From Streptosporangium sp. NBC_01495 (lineage in GTDB: Bacteria; Actinomycetota; Actinomycetes; Streptosporangiales; Streptosporangiaceae), in NCBI RefSeq assembly GCF_036250735.1, contig NZ_CP109430.1, forward strand, positions 7,192,001 to 7,256,000: a DNA stretch of 64,000 bases, read 5' to 3'. Below are positions 44,095 to 53,160 of this stretch, one piece after another. The position numbers and the translations under genes are program-made. Each line of letters opens with the position of its first letter. Within the stretch, counting starts at the first letter, position 1. Below the pieces are notes generated by a model that worked only from the letters and a program-made list of their open reading frames with translations, had not been told where the DNA came from and did no database searches.

Positions 44095-46143
44095 ATGGTG
44101 CGGACGCATTTCGATCCTGACGAGGCCGAGGAGTTCGAGTCGGCGAAGGACCTGCTGGTCCGCCGCTGCCTCGCCTGGGCGGGTGAGCACGGCATGCAGG
44201 CCGACGAGGCGATACTGGCGGCGGCCCTGGACGCGCGGCACCGCAGCCGCGACGGGCGGCTGGCCTGCTGGGACGCACGGCAGGTGCGGCGTTTCCTCCT
44301 GGAATGGATTCCCCGGCACCTCGCGGCCGATCGGGATGTCCTCGCCACCGCGCCGGAAAGCCTGCTGACGTTCCTGCGCTACCTCACCGCGTCCGGCCTG
44401 CGCGACCCTCGGGGCGCCTCCCCGGCGGAGCTGGAGGCGGCCGTGGCCGAGGCCGCGGCGGAGTATCCGGCGGCGCTGGCCGACCCGGCCCGGCAGGGCA
44501 TCGGGAGGTTCTGGGCGCAGACCGCCCTCGACAACGGCGTCGTCCTCGACGACGAGCGGGCCGTGGCCAGGTTCCAGCGCGATGTCGACGCCGGACGGGT
44601 GCGGTTCGACTCCGAAGTGCTCGACAAGCTTCTCGAAGCCGAGTTCATCGGCGCCGGACCCGACGACGAACGGGCCTTCCCCCAGTGTCCCGTCGCCCTC
44701 CCTCCCGCCGCCGAACTCGCCGCCGAGGCCGCCCGGAGCGAGGTCGTACGGCAGCTGACCGCCCTGACCGGCTGGGTGGGGACGGACGGACGGCTCCTCA
44801 CCAAGACCGGAAACCTGCGGCTGGCCGACGCCCGCGAGCTGGCGGCGCTGCTGGACACCGGGGAGCGGGATCTGCAGGTGCGCAGCTCCGCCGAGATGCC
44901 CCGGGTGACCCTCCTGCTGGCGTGGGCGAAGAAGGCGGGCCTGGTGCGGGTGCGCAAGGGCCGCCTGGTCCCGGTGGCCAAGGCCGGCCCCGTCCTGCGT
45001 GACCCGGACGCGCTGTGGCGGCGCGCGTTCGAGGCGGTCTTCGAGCTGGGCACCGAGATCTGCGTGCCCGCCTTCGAAGGGGCCGGTTCCTCGATGCTCG
45101 CCACGACGTTCGACGTGCTGCTGCCCGACGTGCTGAACACGATGTACAGCCTGCCGACCCCGATCCCCGTGGCCCGGCTGCAGGAGACCGTATGGCTGGC
45201 CTGCCAGGAGTACTTCCTGCTCGACCCCGAGGAGGACGGCTTCCGCCAGGACATCTGGCGCCGCCAGGTCGAGAGGGATCTGCTCGAGGTGTTCGACGCC
45301 CTTTCCGCTCTCGGTGCCGTCGAGCCGAGCCACGGCTTGCCCGACGAGCTCTACTCCAGCGACCTGCGTCCCGGCGTGTTCGGTGAGTTCGGGGAGCTCA
45401 CCGAGGACGACCTGCCGTTGCCGCCCGAGGCACGCGCCCGGCTCCTGCCGCGCCTGGCGGAGCCGGGCCCGCTGGTACGGCTGACGCCCCTGGGCACCCG
45501 AGCCGTACGGGAGCGACTGCTCGCCGACGGGCGGGACGCCCCGCTGCTCGGGGAGCTGACGGACGCCGAGGCGGGCGAACTGCTCGGGGTGCTCGCCCAG
45601 CACTACACCCAGGAGACGGCGGCAGCCGAGCTGAACGGCTGGCTGGCGGCGCACGGAGGTGACGTCGAGCCGCTCCTGGACGCCGTACGCGCCTGTCCCT
45701 TCCGTACCCGCGCCTCCGCCATGCTCTCCACCCTGGTGGAGACGCTCCCCGACGGCCGGTCGATGCGGGCGAGGCTCCGGCGTGACCCGGCGCTGGGGCC
45801 CCTCGTCCTGACCGCCCTCCTGGAGACGGGGGAACTGCGCCCCGGGGATCTCACCACCGACGAGCACTCACTGCTCCTCGCCGAAGGATTGATCATCCTG
45901 CTGGAGCTGGGCGGCCCCGAGGCCGTCGTGGAGCAGCTCCGCGAGTCGGCGGGCAGGGAGGCGCCCGAGTTCGTCGCGGAGGTGCTGGATTCGGGGCATC
46001 CCACGCGAGTGGCCCTGGAGGAGCTGCGCGCACTGGTGTACGAGCCGATGCTGGCCAGGAACTCCCGGCTCCGCCTCGTACCGAGCCCCGCGCCCGGCTC
46101 GCGTGGCCGCCCCAGCGGCCGCGGCAAAAAGCACAGGCACTGA
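44095..46143 (+). CDS. Conserved-looking cytoplasmic protein of unknown function, 682 residues
   Basis: I do not recognise this protein. It is acidic and Leu/Ala-rich, and predicted to be almost entirely helical. It has no signal peptide or membrane helix. A basic C-terminal tail (GSRGRPSGRGKKHRH) could bind nucleic acid. The run TTKTGNLRLADARELAALLDTG-like near residue 235 and a following winged-helix-like segment resemble regions seen in uncharacterised actinobacterial proteins annotated only as hypothetical. The ATG at 44095 follows a G-rich sequence. Codon use is normal for the window, so it is a real, expressed gene. No operon partners are evident. Confidence 0.8.
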   Translation: MVRTHFDPDEAEEFESAKDLLVRRCLAWAGEHGMQADEAILAAALDARHRSRDGRLACWDARQVRRFLLEWIPRHLAADRDVLATAPESLLTFLRYLTASGLRDPRGASPAELEAAVAEAAAEYPAALADPARQGIGRFWAQTALDNGVVLDDERAVARFQRDVDAGRVRFDSEVLDKLLEAEFIGAGPDDERAFPQCPVALPPAAELAAEAARSEVVRQLTALTGWVGTDGRLLTKTGNLRLADARELAALLDTGERDLQVRSSAEMPRVTLLLAWAKKAGLVRVRKGRLVPVAKAGPVLRDPDALWRRAFEAVFELGTEICVPAFEGAGSSMLATTFDVLLPDVLNTMYSLPTPIPVARLQETVWLACQEYFLLDPEEDGFRQDIWRRQVERDLLEVFDALSALGAVEPSHGLPDELYSSDLRPGVFGEFGELTEDDLPLPPEARARLLPRLAEPGPLVRLTPLGTRAVRERLLADGRDAPLLGELTDAEAGELLGVLAQHYTQETAAAELNGWLAAHGGDVEPLLDAVRACPFRTRASAMLSTLVETLPDGRSMRARLRRDPALGPLVLTALLETGELRPGDLTTDEHSLLLAEGLIILLELGGPEAVVEQLRESAGREAPEFVAEVLDSGHPTRVALEELRALVYEPMLARNSRLRLVPSPAPGSRGRPSGRGKKHRH

Positions 46144-46326
46144 CGGTCCCGCCGGAACCCCGGTTGTCACCGGCCGTATTGAAATTCCGCGGACCATGGG
46201 AGGGCACCGAGCCGGACGGGATGCCGTTCCCGTCGGTTCCGCTCGCGCCACCGGTCCACCGGGTCGTTCCTCGACGGCGGCCGTCACCCCACAACGGCGG
46301 CGGTCGTCACGCCACGACGGCGGTCG

Positions 46327-47301
46327 TCACGCCACCCCGGGAACCAGCGGGAGCCCGTGGTCGGCCGTACGGCGCGCGATCTCGAACCCGGCGCGGGTGT
46401 AGATGCCGAGGGCTCCGGTCGGATTGTCCGCGTCCACCCCCAGCCCCGCCGTGTCGTACCCCTGGGCGCGGAACTCGCCCAGCGCGTGCGCGAGCAGCGC
46501 GCTCGCCACCCCGCGCCCCCGCCACTCACGCGGGGTGCCGATGATCTGGATCCACGCCTCGCGGACCCCGGTCGCCTCGGTGTCGGCCTCGAAATAGTGG
46601 GTGAGCAGGATGCCCACGCTCTTCCCCGACGCGTCCAGCGCGACGAAGGACCCCTCCGGCCGGAACGCCCGCACCCCGACGATGTTGTTCCGCCAGGACT
46701 CCGGGGTGTGCTGGACACTCCCCCAGTGGTCGACGAACGAGCGGTTACGCACCTCCCGGACGGCATCCTCCAGGTCATCGCGATAGGTGACGATCTCCAG
46801 CCCCTCCGGCGGCGAGACCTTCGGCAGCTCGGCGCCCAGATCGAGGGTCATCCCGTAGAACCACCGGGCCGGCTTCATCCCCGCCCTGGCGACCAGCGCC
46901 CGCAGGCCCTCGTTGCGACTGTCCACCTCGACATGGAGCTCGAGGGGCTGCCCGGGAAAGCGGCGCTCGTGCAGCACCGGGACGTTGCCGATCGCCCACT
47001 CCAGCAGGTGACCCCCCAGCCCCCGGCGCCGGCACTCCGGACGCACACCGCCCCACAGGCTCATCCGATGGACCGGCTCGGCTGCGGCCCGAGCCATGGT
47101 CACCCCGTACGCGACCAGCCGGCCGGACTCCCACACCCCCAGCGTGCCCTCGACGGGATCGAGCAGCGGGTTGGCAAGATCCTCGGCGAGGTCGTCCGCG
47201 GACTCTCTCCCCCCGACCTGGTCCACCTCGTCGATCGCCGCCAGCAACTCCGCCCACGCCCCAACGTCACCCTTGGTCAGCGGAGCCCACTCGAAGGTCA
47301 T
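46327..47301 (-). CDS. Tandem GNAT acetyltransferase
   Basis: A 324-residue protein with two GNAT folds. The N-terminal copy has RRRGLGGHLLEWA near residue 95. The C-terminal copy has WRGRGVASALLAHAL with the acyl-CoA loop RGRGVA and ends in NPTGALGIYTRAGFE. The layout resembles mycothiol synthase (MshD), but the length and sequence give no firm assignment. It probably transfers an acetyl group to an amine substrate. The ATG at 47301 starts the first domain (MTFEWAPL). A longer frame upstream has no ribosome-binding site. Confidence 0.86.
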   Translation of the reverse strand: MTFEWAPLTKGDVGAWAELLAAIDEVDQVGGRESADDLAEDLANPLLDPVEGTLGVWESGRLVAYGVTMARAAAEPVHRMSLWGGVRPECRRRGLGGHLLEWAIGNVPVLHERRFPGQPLELHVEVDSRNEGLRALVARAGMKPARWFYGMTLDLGAELPKVSPPEGLEIVTYRDDLEDAVREVRNRSFVDHWGSVQHTPESWRNNIVGVRAFRPEGSFVALDASGKSVGILLTHYFEADTEATGVREAWIQIIGTPREWRGRGVASALLAHALGEFRAQGYDTAGLGVDADNPTGALGIYTRAGFEIARRTADHGLPLVPGVA

Positions 47302-47424
47302 GGTTACCGAGCGTAGAAGCAGGCCACCCCACGCGGCGACCGATTTTCCGGCGAGCTCCACGCCTGACGAGCGGAGGGCTCGGCTACCACGACACCTCCG
47401 TACGGTTCTGGTCGTGAGGCCCGC

Positions 47425-48903
47425 CTACCACGGTGCCTCCGCGTAGTCCTTGAGGAAGACGCCGTGCACCGGGTCACCCGCCTCGCCGCGCACGATCGGG
47501 TCGTAGACCCGCGCGGCGCCGTCGACCACGTCCAGCGGCGTCCGGCGATCGAGCAGGTCCCGCAACGGCACGGGGTTCTCGTCGGTGATCCAGCCGGTGT
47601 CCACGCTGCACAGATACACACCCTGCCGCGCCAGATCGGCGGCGCTGGTACGGGTCAGCATGTTCAGAGCGGCCTTGGCCATGTTGGTGTGCGGGTGACG
47701 GCCGGTCTTGTTCGCCACCGCGAACTGCCCCTCCACCGCCGACACGTTCACGATGTAGCGGCGCGGGAAGGGCGCGGCGAGCAGCAACGGCAGCAGCCGG
47801 TCGATCAGCAGGAACGGCGCGACCGCGTTGACCAGCTGGACCTCCAGCAACTCGGCCGGGTCTACCCCACCGATCCGCGCCGACCAGGAGTTACGCGCCG
47901 ACGTGTCCGGCAGCAGACCGGACGCGTCCGGCAGCCCCGGGGCCACGTCATCAGGACGTGACAGCGGAAGACCCCGCGGATCCCCGGCCACGTCATCGGC
48001 AGGCGAGGCCAGAGGATCTCGCGGATCCCCGTCCGTGCCACCGGAAGGCGAGACCCGGAGACCAGGCAGATCCCGAGTCGCGTCACCGGGATTCGAGACC
48101 GGAAGACCCGGCAGACCCCAGACCCCGTCACCAGGGGGCGACACCGGAAGACCGGGCATGAATCCCGGCACCGTCGACGCCCCCGGCGGAAGCCCGGCCC
48201 GCTCCCCCTCCATCAGGGCGGCGTAGGCCGACAGCGGCCGGCGCAGGGTCTGCGCGGCGTTGTTGACCAGGATGTCCAACGGATTCCCGGCCGTCAGGAA
48301 CCGGTCGCCGAGCGCGATGACCTGGCGAGGGTCGCACAGGTCGATCCCCACGACCTCCAGACGCCCGCCCCAGTCACCGGTCTCGGCGAACCTTCTGACC
48401 GCGTCGGCCGGAAAACGGGTGGTCACCGTGACGTGGGCGCCGTCGCGGAGCATCATCAGCGCGAGCTGGTGCCCTATCTTCGTCCGCCCCCCGGTGACCA
48501 GCGCCCGCCGCCCCGACAGGTCGGCGCGGGCCGTACGACGGGCCGCGTTGAAGGCCGCGCACGAGGGGCAGAGGAGGTGATACAGGCTGCCCACCCGAGT
48601 GAAGTACTCCTTGCAGACGTAGCAGCGTCGCGGCCTGCGCAGTTCTCCGGCCGGCTCTCCCGCCGTCCTCTCCGAGATGGGAGCGTCGATCACCCGCTCC
48701 GGAGTGCCCATCGCGGTGGCCGCCAGCACCGCGGCGTCGGCCTCTTTCACGGCACGACCGCGCTTCTGCCTGCGGCGCTGCTGCCCGTCACGGACCAGTG
48801 CGAGCGCCGCGTGCGCGATCCACCTGCGATCCGGATCGTCCAGCGGGAGCCGCCTGGCCTCGCCAAGCGCCCGCAGGACCGTCCGGACGGTCTCGGAGTC
48901 CAC
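47425..48903 (-). CDS. Short-chain dehydrogenase with N-terminal zinc ribbon and internal repeats
   Basis: A 492-residue protein. Residues about 92-118 form a zinc ribbon (CYVCKEYFTRVGSLYHLLCPSC). An SDR fold follows, with the dinucleotide loop VTGGRTKIG, the NNAAQ motif and NVSAVEGQFAVANKTGRHPHTNMAKAA, where the usual YxxxK is not obvious. Between NNAAQ and the second half of the fold lies a block of five 15-residue repeats (GLPVSPPGD type) that interrupts the enzyme domain. The function is unknown. The SDR fold is established, and the reaction is not. Confidence 0.85.
   Translation of the reverse strand: MDSETVRTVLRALGEARRLPLDDPDRRWIAHAALALVRDGQQRRRQKRGRAVKEADAAVLAATAMGTPERVIDAPISERTAGEPAGELRRPRRCYVCKEYFTRVGSLYHLLCPSCAAFNAARRTARADLSGRRALVTGGRTKIGHQLALMMLRDGAHVTVTTRFPADAVRRFAETGDWGGRLEVVGIDLCDPRQVIALGDRFLTAGNPLDILVNNAAQTLRRPLSAYAALMEGERAGLPPGASTVPGFMPGLPVSPPGDGVWGLPGLPVSNPGDATRDLPGLRVSPSGGTDGDPRDPLASPADDVAGDPRGLPLSRPDDVAPGLPDASGLLPDTSARNSWSARIGGVDPAELLEVQLVNAVAPFLLIDRLLPLLLAAPFPRRYIVNVSAVEGQFAVANKTGRHPHTNMAKAALNMLTRTSAADLARQGVYLCSVDTGWITDENPVPLRDLLDRRTPLDVVDGAARVYDPIVRGEAGDPVHGVFLKDYAEAPW
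47929..48153 (-). repeat. Five 45-bp tandem repeats inside the SDR coding region
   Basis: Five imperfect 45-bp units encode 15-residue blocks such as GLPVSPPGDGVWGLP and GLPVSNPGDATRDLP. They preserve the frame and sit inside the SDR fold. Confidence 0.88.
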
Positions 48904-49065
48904 GCGTCATCCTCCCGGGGGTGGGGCCGGCTGGATGTCCTCTTCCCCTGTCAGGGAAAGCGCGACGGCCCCACGCAGAACGGCTCATTTTCGAACCGGC
49001 ACCTGCGTTTACCCTACCGAGAAGATCAACCCATTTTTGATGATTCGCCGGACTCCGGAGGGCCC

Positions 49066-49120
49066 CCGCCTCCTCGAACGGCTTCTCCAGCAACGCCTCG
49101 CGATACTCCGCGTCCCCGAG
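49066..49120 (-). pseudogene. Fragment of a MazG-like gene (left flank of the phenazine cluster)
   Basis: These 55 bp match 58,902-58,956 of the intact MazG-like gene at 50 of 55 positions, in the same orientation. They encode LGDAEYREALLEKPFEEA. There is no start, and the frame runs into unrelated sequence. The rest of the 48,904-49,139 gap shows nothing else. Confidence 0.85.
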
Positions 49121-49139
49121 TGAGTCCTTCAGCCGGGAA

Positions 49140-49775
49140 TCAGGGATGGAGCCGGACGGGCCGCCAGCCGTCCTCGGTCAGGTCGTAGCGGAGCCTGCGG
49201 TGCAACCGGGACGAGGCCGCGGCCCAGAACTCCACCACGGTGGGTTCCAGGCGATAACCGGCGAACCGGTCGGGTCTCGGCAGCGGTTCCCGGAGTACGG
49301 CCAGGCGCTCGGCCTCCTTCAGCACCGCCTCTGGATCTTCCAAGGGGGCGCTCTGCCAGGAGGCGGTGGACATGGAGAGCAAGGGGGTGGGCCTGCCCGC
49401 CCAGAGCAGGTCGGCCTCGGCCGCGCCGAGCCGTACGACCGGACCCGAGAAGATCAGTTGCTGGGCGGTTTCCCGCCAGTAGAGCAGTCCGGAAGCCCAG
49501 CCGTTCTCGGCGATCTCCCGGCCCTTCTGGCTGGTGGCGTGGGTGATGAAGAGCAGGCCGCGCCGATCGAACTCCTGCACGATCACCGTCCGGCTGGAAG
49601 GGCGGCCTCGACTGTCGGCAGTGGCCAGGGCCAGCGCCTTGGGCTCGCGCACGCCGATGTCGACGGCGGTCGCCAGCCATCGGCCCGCCAGCTCCAGCGG
49701 CTCGGGCGGCGGGCAGTCGTACTCCGGGAAGTCCAGGTCCGTGGGGCCCGTGAGACTTTCGTATCGGCTAGACAA
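49140..49775 (-). CDS. phzG: Phenazine biosynthesis flavin oxidase PhzG
   Basis: A 211-residue pyridoxamine-5'-phosphate-oxidase-fold enzyme. PhzG binds FMN and completes oxidation of the (hexahydro/tetrahydro)phenazine rings made by PhzF and PhzA/B. The FMN-binding segment RTVIVQEFDRRGLLFITHATSQKG lies near residues 62-85, and RPDRFAGYRLEPTVVEFW near the end is the family C-terminal motif. The start overlaps the phzF stop by 8 bp. It is the last gene of the phz operon. Confidence 0.93.
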   Translation of the reverse strand: MSSRYESLTGPTDLDFPEYDCPPPEPLELAGRWLATAVDIGVREPKALALATADSRGRPSSRTVIVQEFDRRGLLFITHATSQKGREIAENGWASGLLYWRETAQQLIFSGPVVRLGAAEADLLWAGRPTPLLSMSTASWQSAPLEDPEAVLKEAERLAVLREPLPRPDRFAGYRLEPTVVEFWAAASSRLHRRLRYDLTEDGWRPVRLHP

Positions 49776-50595
49776 GGATCACTCCTCTGGCCACGGGTGC
49801 GGCGGCGCCGGAAACCAGGATCCGGCCGCCCTCTTCCGCACGGGCCCGCATCAGGGAGGGGCGGCCCATCTCGACGCCCTGGTGGATCTCGATCCACGTG
49901 TCGAACCCGACACGGCCGTGCCGTCCCAGGTGCAGGGCGAGCGGGCCGGCGGCGGAGCCGGTGGCCGCGTCCTCCTGCACCCCGTACGCCGGAGAGAACA
50001 TGCGGCTGCGCCAGTACGTCCCCGATCCGGTGAAACAGTTGGTCGCCATGTTCTCGAAGGCCGCCAGCGCCCGGTGGTCGGGGCGGAGCCCGGCCAGCGC
50101 CTCGACGCTCGGCAGGCCGACGAAGACGTGGCGCGGTCCGTTGACGTAGATCTCGACCGGGAGGGTGGAGCTCTCCAGCCCCAGCGCCGCCAGCAGCTCT
50201 TCCTCCCGCTCGAACGTCGAGAAGGTGGGGGTCGGCTGCTCCATCGTCGCCGCGACCACCGCGTCGCCCTCGCGCACCAGGTCGAAGGGGATGACGCCCA
50301 TCTTGGTCTCCAGCCGCAGCCGGTCGCCGTCGAAGAACTCGCCGAGGGCGACCGCGGTGCCCAGCAGCGGATGGCCCGCGAAGGGCAGCTCGTTGACCGG
50401 GGTGAAGACGCGGACGTGGTAGTCACCGTCCTCGCGGGCGGGCAGGACGAAGGTCGTCTCGGAGAGGTTCATCTCCTTGGCGATGGCCTGCATGCGGTCG
50501 GCGGTCAGGTCCTCGGCATCGAAGAGGACCGCGACCGGATTGCCGGACAGCGGGGTGTCGGTGAAGGAGTCGACGACCACATAGGGATGCGTCAT
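49768..50595 (-). CDS. phzF: Phenazine biosynthesis isomerase PhzF
   Basis: A 275-residue PhzF, close to the 278 of Pseudomonas PhzF. It isomerises trans-2,3-dihydro-3-hydroxyanthranilate to the reactive ketone that dimerises to the phenazine core. The diaminopimelate-epimerase fold is visible: it opens with YVVVDSFTDTPLSGNPVAV. The catalytic Glu is in NLSETTFV (residue 46), and FAGHPLLGTA is conserved. A strong GAAGGAGG precedes the ATG. A 64-bp gap separates it from phzE. Confidence 0.95.
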   Translation of the reverse strand: MTHPYVVVDSFTDTPLSGNPVAVLFDAEDLTADRMQAIAKEMNLSETTFVLPAREDGDYHVRVFTPVNELPFAGHPLLGTAVALGEFFDGDRLRLETKMGVIPFDLVREGDAVVAATMEQPTPTFSTFEREEELLAALGLESSTLPVEIYVNGPRHVFVGLPSVEALAGLRPDHRALAAFENMATNCFTGSGTYWRSRMFSPAYGVQEDAATGSAAGPLALHLGRHGRVGFDTWIEIHQGVEMGRPSLMRARAEEGGRILVSGAAAPVARGVILV

Positions 50596-50659
50596 GAGAC
50601 CTCCTTCGCCGGCCTCGTGACCAGGTCACGGTGTTCGCAGATGACCTCGGCAGGCTCGG

Positions 50660-52501
50660 TCATGATGTCATTGCCCTTTCGATCAGGGAGGAGAGGATGC
50701 GCGGGCCGTTGCGGGTGAGCACCGACTCGGCGTGGAACTGGATCGAGGCGAAGTGCGCACCGCGCAGGGCGTGGATCTCGCCGTTGTCCGGATCGAGGCA
50801 GAGCTCCACGTCTCCCCTGGCCTCGGCGTCCGGGCGGGCGGCGAAGGTGTTGTAGAAGCCGACGCGTTCGGTGGCTCCGAACAGGTCGATCGTGCGCGGC
50901 GCTCCCTGGTTCGGTACGGCACGGCGGCACAGGGGGAAGCCGAGCACCCGGCAGAGCACCTGGTGGCTGAGGCATACGGTGAGGAAGGGGGTCTGGCCGT
51001 CCAGAAGCTCGCGAACCGCCCGGTCCAGGTAGGCGATCTTGGGGTGGGTGAGGTCGCGGGGGTCACCCGGGCCGGGGCCGAGCACGACGAGGTCGTGGCC
51101 GCTCAGGCCGGGGTCGTCGTCGTAGCGGCGGACGGTGACCGCCATGCCCAGGGAGCGGAGCTGGTGGTCGAGCATGGAGGTGAAGGTGTCCTCCGCGTCG
51201 ATGATCAGCGTGCGCACCCCGGTGAGGTCCCGGCCCTCCGCGTCGCCGTACCCGAGCCAGAAGCCGGAGATGTCGCTGTTGCGGCGGGCCAGGGCCGCGC
51301 GGACGTCGGGGTGGCGGCCGAGCCGCGTCCTGATGCCGGGGGCGAGGGCGGCCAGTAGCCCGGCCACCTTGGCACGGGTCTCGGCGATCTCCGAGACCGG
51401 GTCGGAGTGGCGCACGAGGGTGGAGCCCACCCCGATCCTCGTCTCACCGCGGGTGTCGATCTCCGCGGTGCGGATGAGGATCGCCGAGTCGAGCGTCCGC
51501 GCGCCGGCGGCGTCGCGGCCGATCAGGGCCATGGCTCCGCTGTAGTAGCCCCGGCTGTGCGGCTCGTAGCGCTCGATGACGCGGCAGGCGTTCTCCAGCG
51601 GGCTGCCGGTGACGGTCGGGGCGAACATGGATTCGCGCAGGATGTCGCGGACATCCCAGTCGCTCGTACCCTCGATGTAGTACTCGGTGTGCGCCAGGCG
51701 CGACATCTCCTTCAGCCGCGGGCCCGCCACCCGCACGCCGGGCGCGCAGAAGCGGGTCATCATCTTCAGCTCCTCGTCGAGGACCATGTAGAGCTCCTCC
51801 GACTCCTTGCGGTCGGCCAGGAAGTCCATGAGGTCGCCGAGCGCGGGGCCGGTGGGCGGATAGCGGTAGGTGCCGCTGATCGGATTCATCGTCGCCACGC
51901 CGTCGCGCAGCGTCAGGTGCCGCTCGGGGGTGGCGCCGACGAAGGTGCGCTCTCCGGTGTGGACGAGGAAGGTCCAGTAAGCGCCCGACTCCATCGCCAG
52001 CAGCCTGCGGAAGAAGGCCAGGGCGTGGGCGGGCGTGTAGTCGTCGATGGTGGTGACGAAGGAGCGCTTGATGACGAAGTTGGCCCCCTCGCCCTCACCT
52101 ATCGCCTCCTTGAGCACCCGGCGGACGATTTCGGCGTACTGGTCGTCCGAGACGTCGAACTCGCCGCCGGTGGTGGAGATGAGCCGGTCGGGAAGGCGGG
52201 TGAGCGCCTGGTCGGTCGAGATGATCTCCTGGTCCGTCACCTTCATCGCCAGCAGGGGCACGCCGTCGTCGGAGCAGGCGTAACCGCGCTCACGTATCTG
52301 CCGGAACGGGATGATCGCCAGCACCTCGTGCCACGGCCGCTCCCGGGCGGGCGCCTGGTCCTCCAGGGGCAGGTCGGCCAGGCGTGCCACCTCGATCACC
52401 TCGCCCAGCAGCACGTCGACCGTGCCGGGCGCGCCGGACTCCGGTCGGTGCAGCAGGGCGAAGGCGGGGGCCTCGCGCAGGCGGTCCAGTAGGTCCGTCA
52501 T
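50660..52501 (-). CDS. phzE: 2-amino-2-desoxyisochorismate synthase PhzE
   Basis: A 613-residue anthranilate-synthase-like fusion (Pseudomonas PhzE is 627). The N-terminal two-thirds is the chorismate-binding domain (SGTYRYPPTGP, KMMTRFCAPGVRV, ENACRVIERYEPHSRGYYSGA). The C-terminal third is a class I glutamine amidotransferase, with the catalytic Cys near residue 509 in TVCLSHQVLCRV and His/Glu in IQFHAES. It turns chorismate and glutamine into 2-amino-2-desoxyisochorismate, the first committed step. The start overlaps the phzD stop by 4 bp (ATGA). Confidence 0.96.
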   Translation of the reverse strand: MTDLLDRLREAPAFALLHRPESGAPGTVDVLLGEVIEVARLADLPLEDQAPARERPWHEVLAIIPFRQIRERGYACSDDGVPLLAMKVTDQEIISTDQALTRLPDRLISTTGGEFDVSDDQYAEIVRRVLKEAIGEGEGANFVIKRSFVTTIDDYTPAHALAFFRRLLAMESGAYWTFLVHTGERTFVGATPERHLTLRDGVATMNPISGTYRYPPTGPALGDLMDFLADRKESEELYMVLDEELKMMTRFCAPGVRVAGPRLKEMSRLAHTEYYIEGTSDWDVRDILRESMFAPTVTGSPLENACRVIERYEPHSRGYYSGAMALIGRDAAGARTLDSAILIRTAEIDTRGETRIGVGSTLVRHSDPVSEIAETRAKVAGLLAALAPGIRTRLGRHPDVRAALARRNSDISGFWLGYGDAEGRDLTGVRTLIIDAEDTFTSMLDHQLRSLGMAVTVRRYDDDPGLSGHDLVVLGPGPGDPRDLTHPKIAYLDRAVRELLDGQTPFLTVCLSHQVLCRVLGFPLCRRAVPNQGAPRTIDLFGATERVGFYNTFAARPDAEARGDVELCLDPDNGEIHALRGAHFASIQFHAESVLTRNGPRILSSLIERAMTS

Positions 52502-53121
52502 GGCCAGACCTCCTTCGCGGTGAGCAGTACGGCGCAGCGCTCGGCGGCGTAGGTCAGGGCCAGCCGGTGGTAGTCGGACGAGAAGTCGGCCACCGCGTCG
52601 GCGACCAGGAAGGTCTCCAGGTCGTGGGTGAAGGAGTCGACCGCCGTCATGAGTACGCCGACGTGGGCGTACACGCCGCAGACGATCAACTGGTCGCGCC
52701 CGGCGGCACGCAGCCGCTCCAGCAGGTCGGTGCGGGCGAAGGCGCTGTAGCGGAACTTGGCGAACTCCCAGTCACCCGGCGCCGGGGCGAGCTCGTCGGC
52801 CATGAGCCGGTCCTCCGGGGCGCGGCGCATGCCGGGCCCCCAGAAGTCCTTGAGCAGGCCGCGTTCCTCCTCGGTCATCGAGCCCGGCTGGGCGGTGTAG
52901 GCGACGGGCACGCCCAGCGCGGCGCTCTGCTCGCGGAGCCGGGCGACGGCTCCGACGAGTTCTTCGCGCATCGACGGCGGGAAAGGCTTGAGGAAGTAAC
53001 GCTGCATGTCGTGAATGAGCAGGACCGCGCGCGCCGGGTCGGGAGTCCAGCGGGCGGTGTTGCGGGGCAGATCTCCCGTCGTGGGCAGCGGGTAGGGGGT
53101 GATCGGGGGGATCCCGGGCAT
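52498..53121 (-). CDS. phzD: Isochorismatase-like PhzD
   Basis: A 207-residue protein, the same length as Pseudomonas PhzD. It hydrolyses 2-amino-2-desoxyisochorismate to trans-2,3-dihydro-3-hydroxyanthranilate, releasing pyruvate. Asp38 (LLIHDMQRYFL) and Lys122 (EFAKFRYSAF) fall at the positions of the known catalytic pair, and CGVYAHVGVL carries Gly rather than a nucleophilic Cys in the expected place. It is translationally coupled to phzE. The 496 bp upstream contain the remains of phzC. Confidence 0.96.
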   Translation of the reverse strand: MPGIPPITPYPLPTTGDLPRNTARWTPDPARAVLLIHDMQRYFLKPFPPSMREELVGAVARLREQSAALGVPVAYTAQPGSMTEEERGLLKDFWGPGMRRAPEDRLMADELAPAPGDWEFAKFRYSAFARTDLLERLRAAGRDQLIVCGVYAHVGVLMTAVDSFTHDLETFLVADAVADFSSDYHRLALTYAAERCAVLLTAKEVWP

Positions 53122-53160
53122 GATCGTCCTCCTTCGAGGGTCCGGTGAGGGCCCGGGGCG

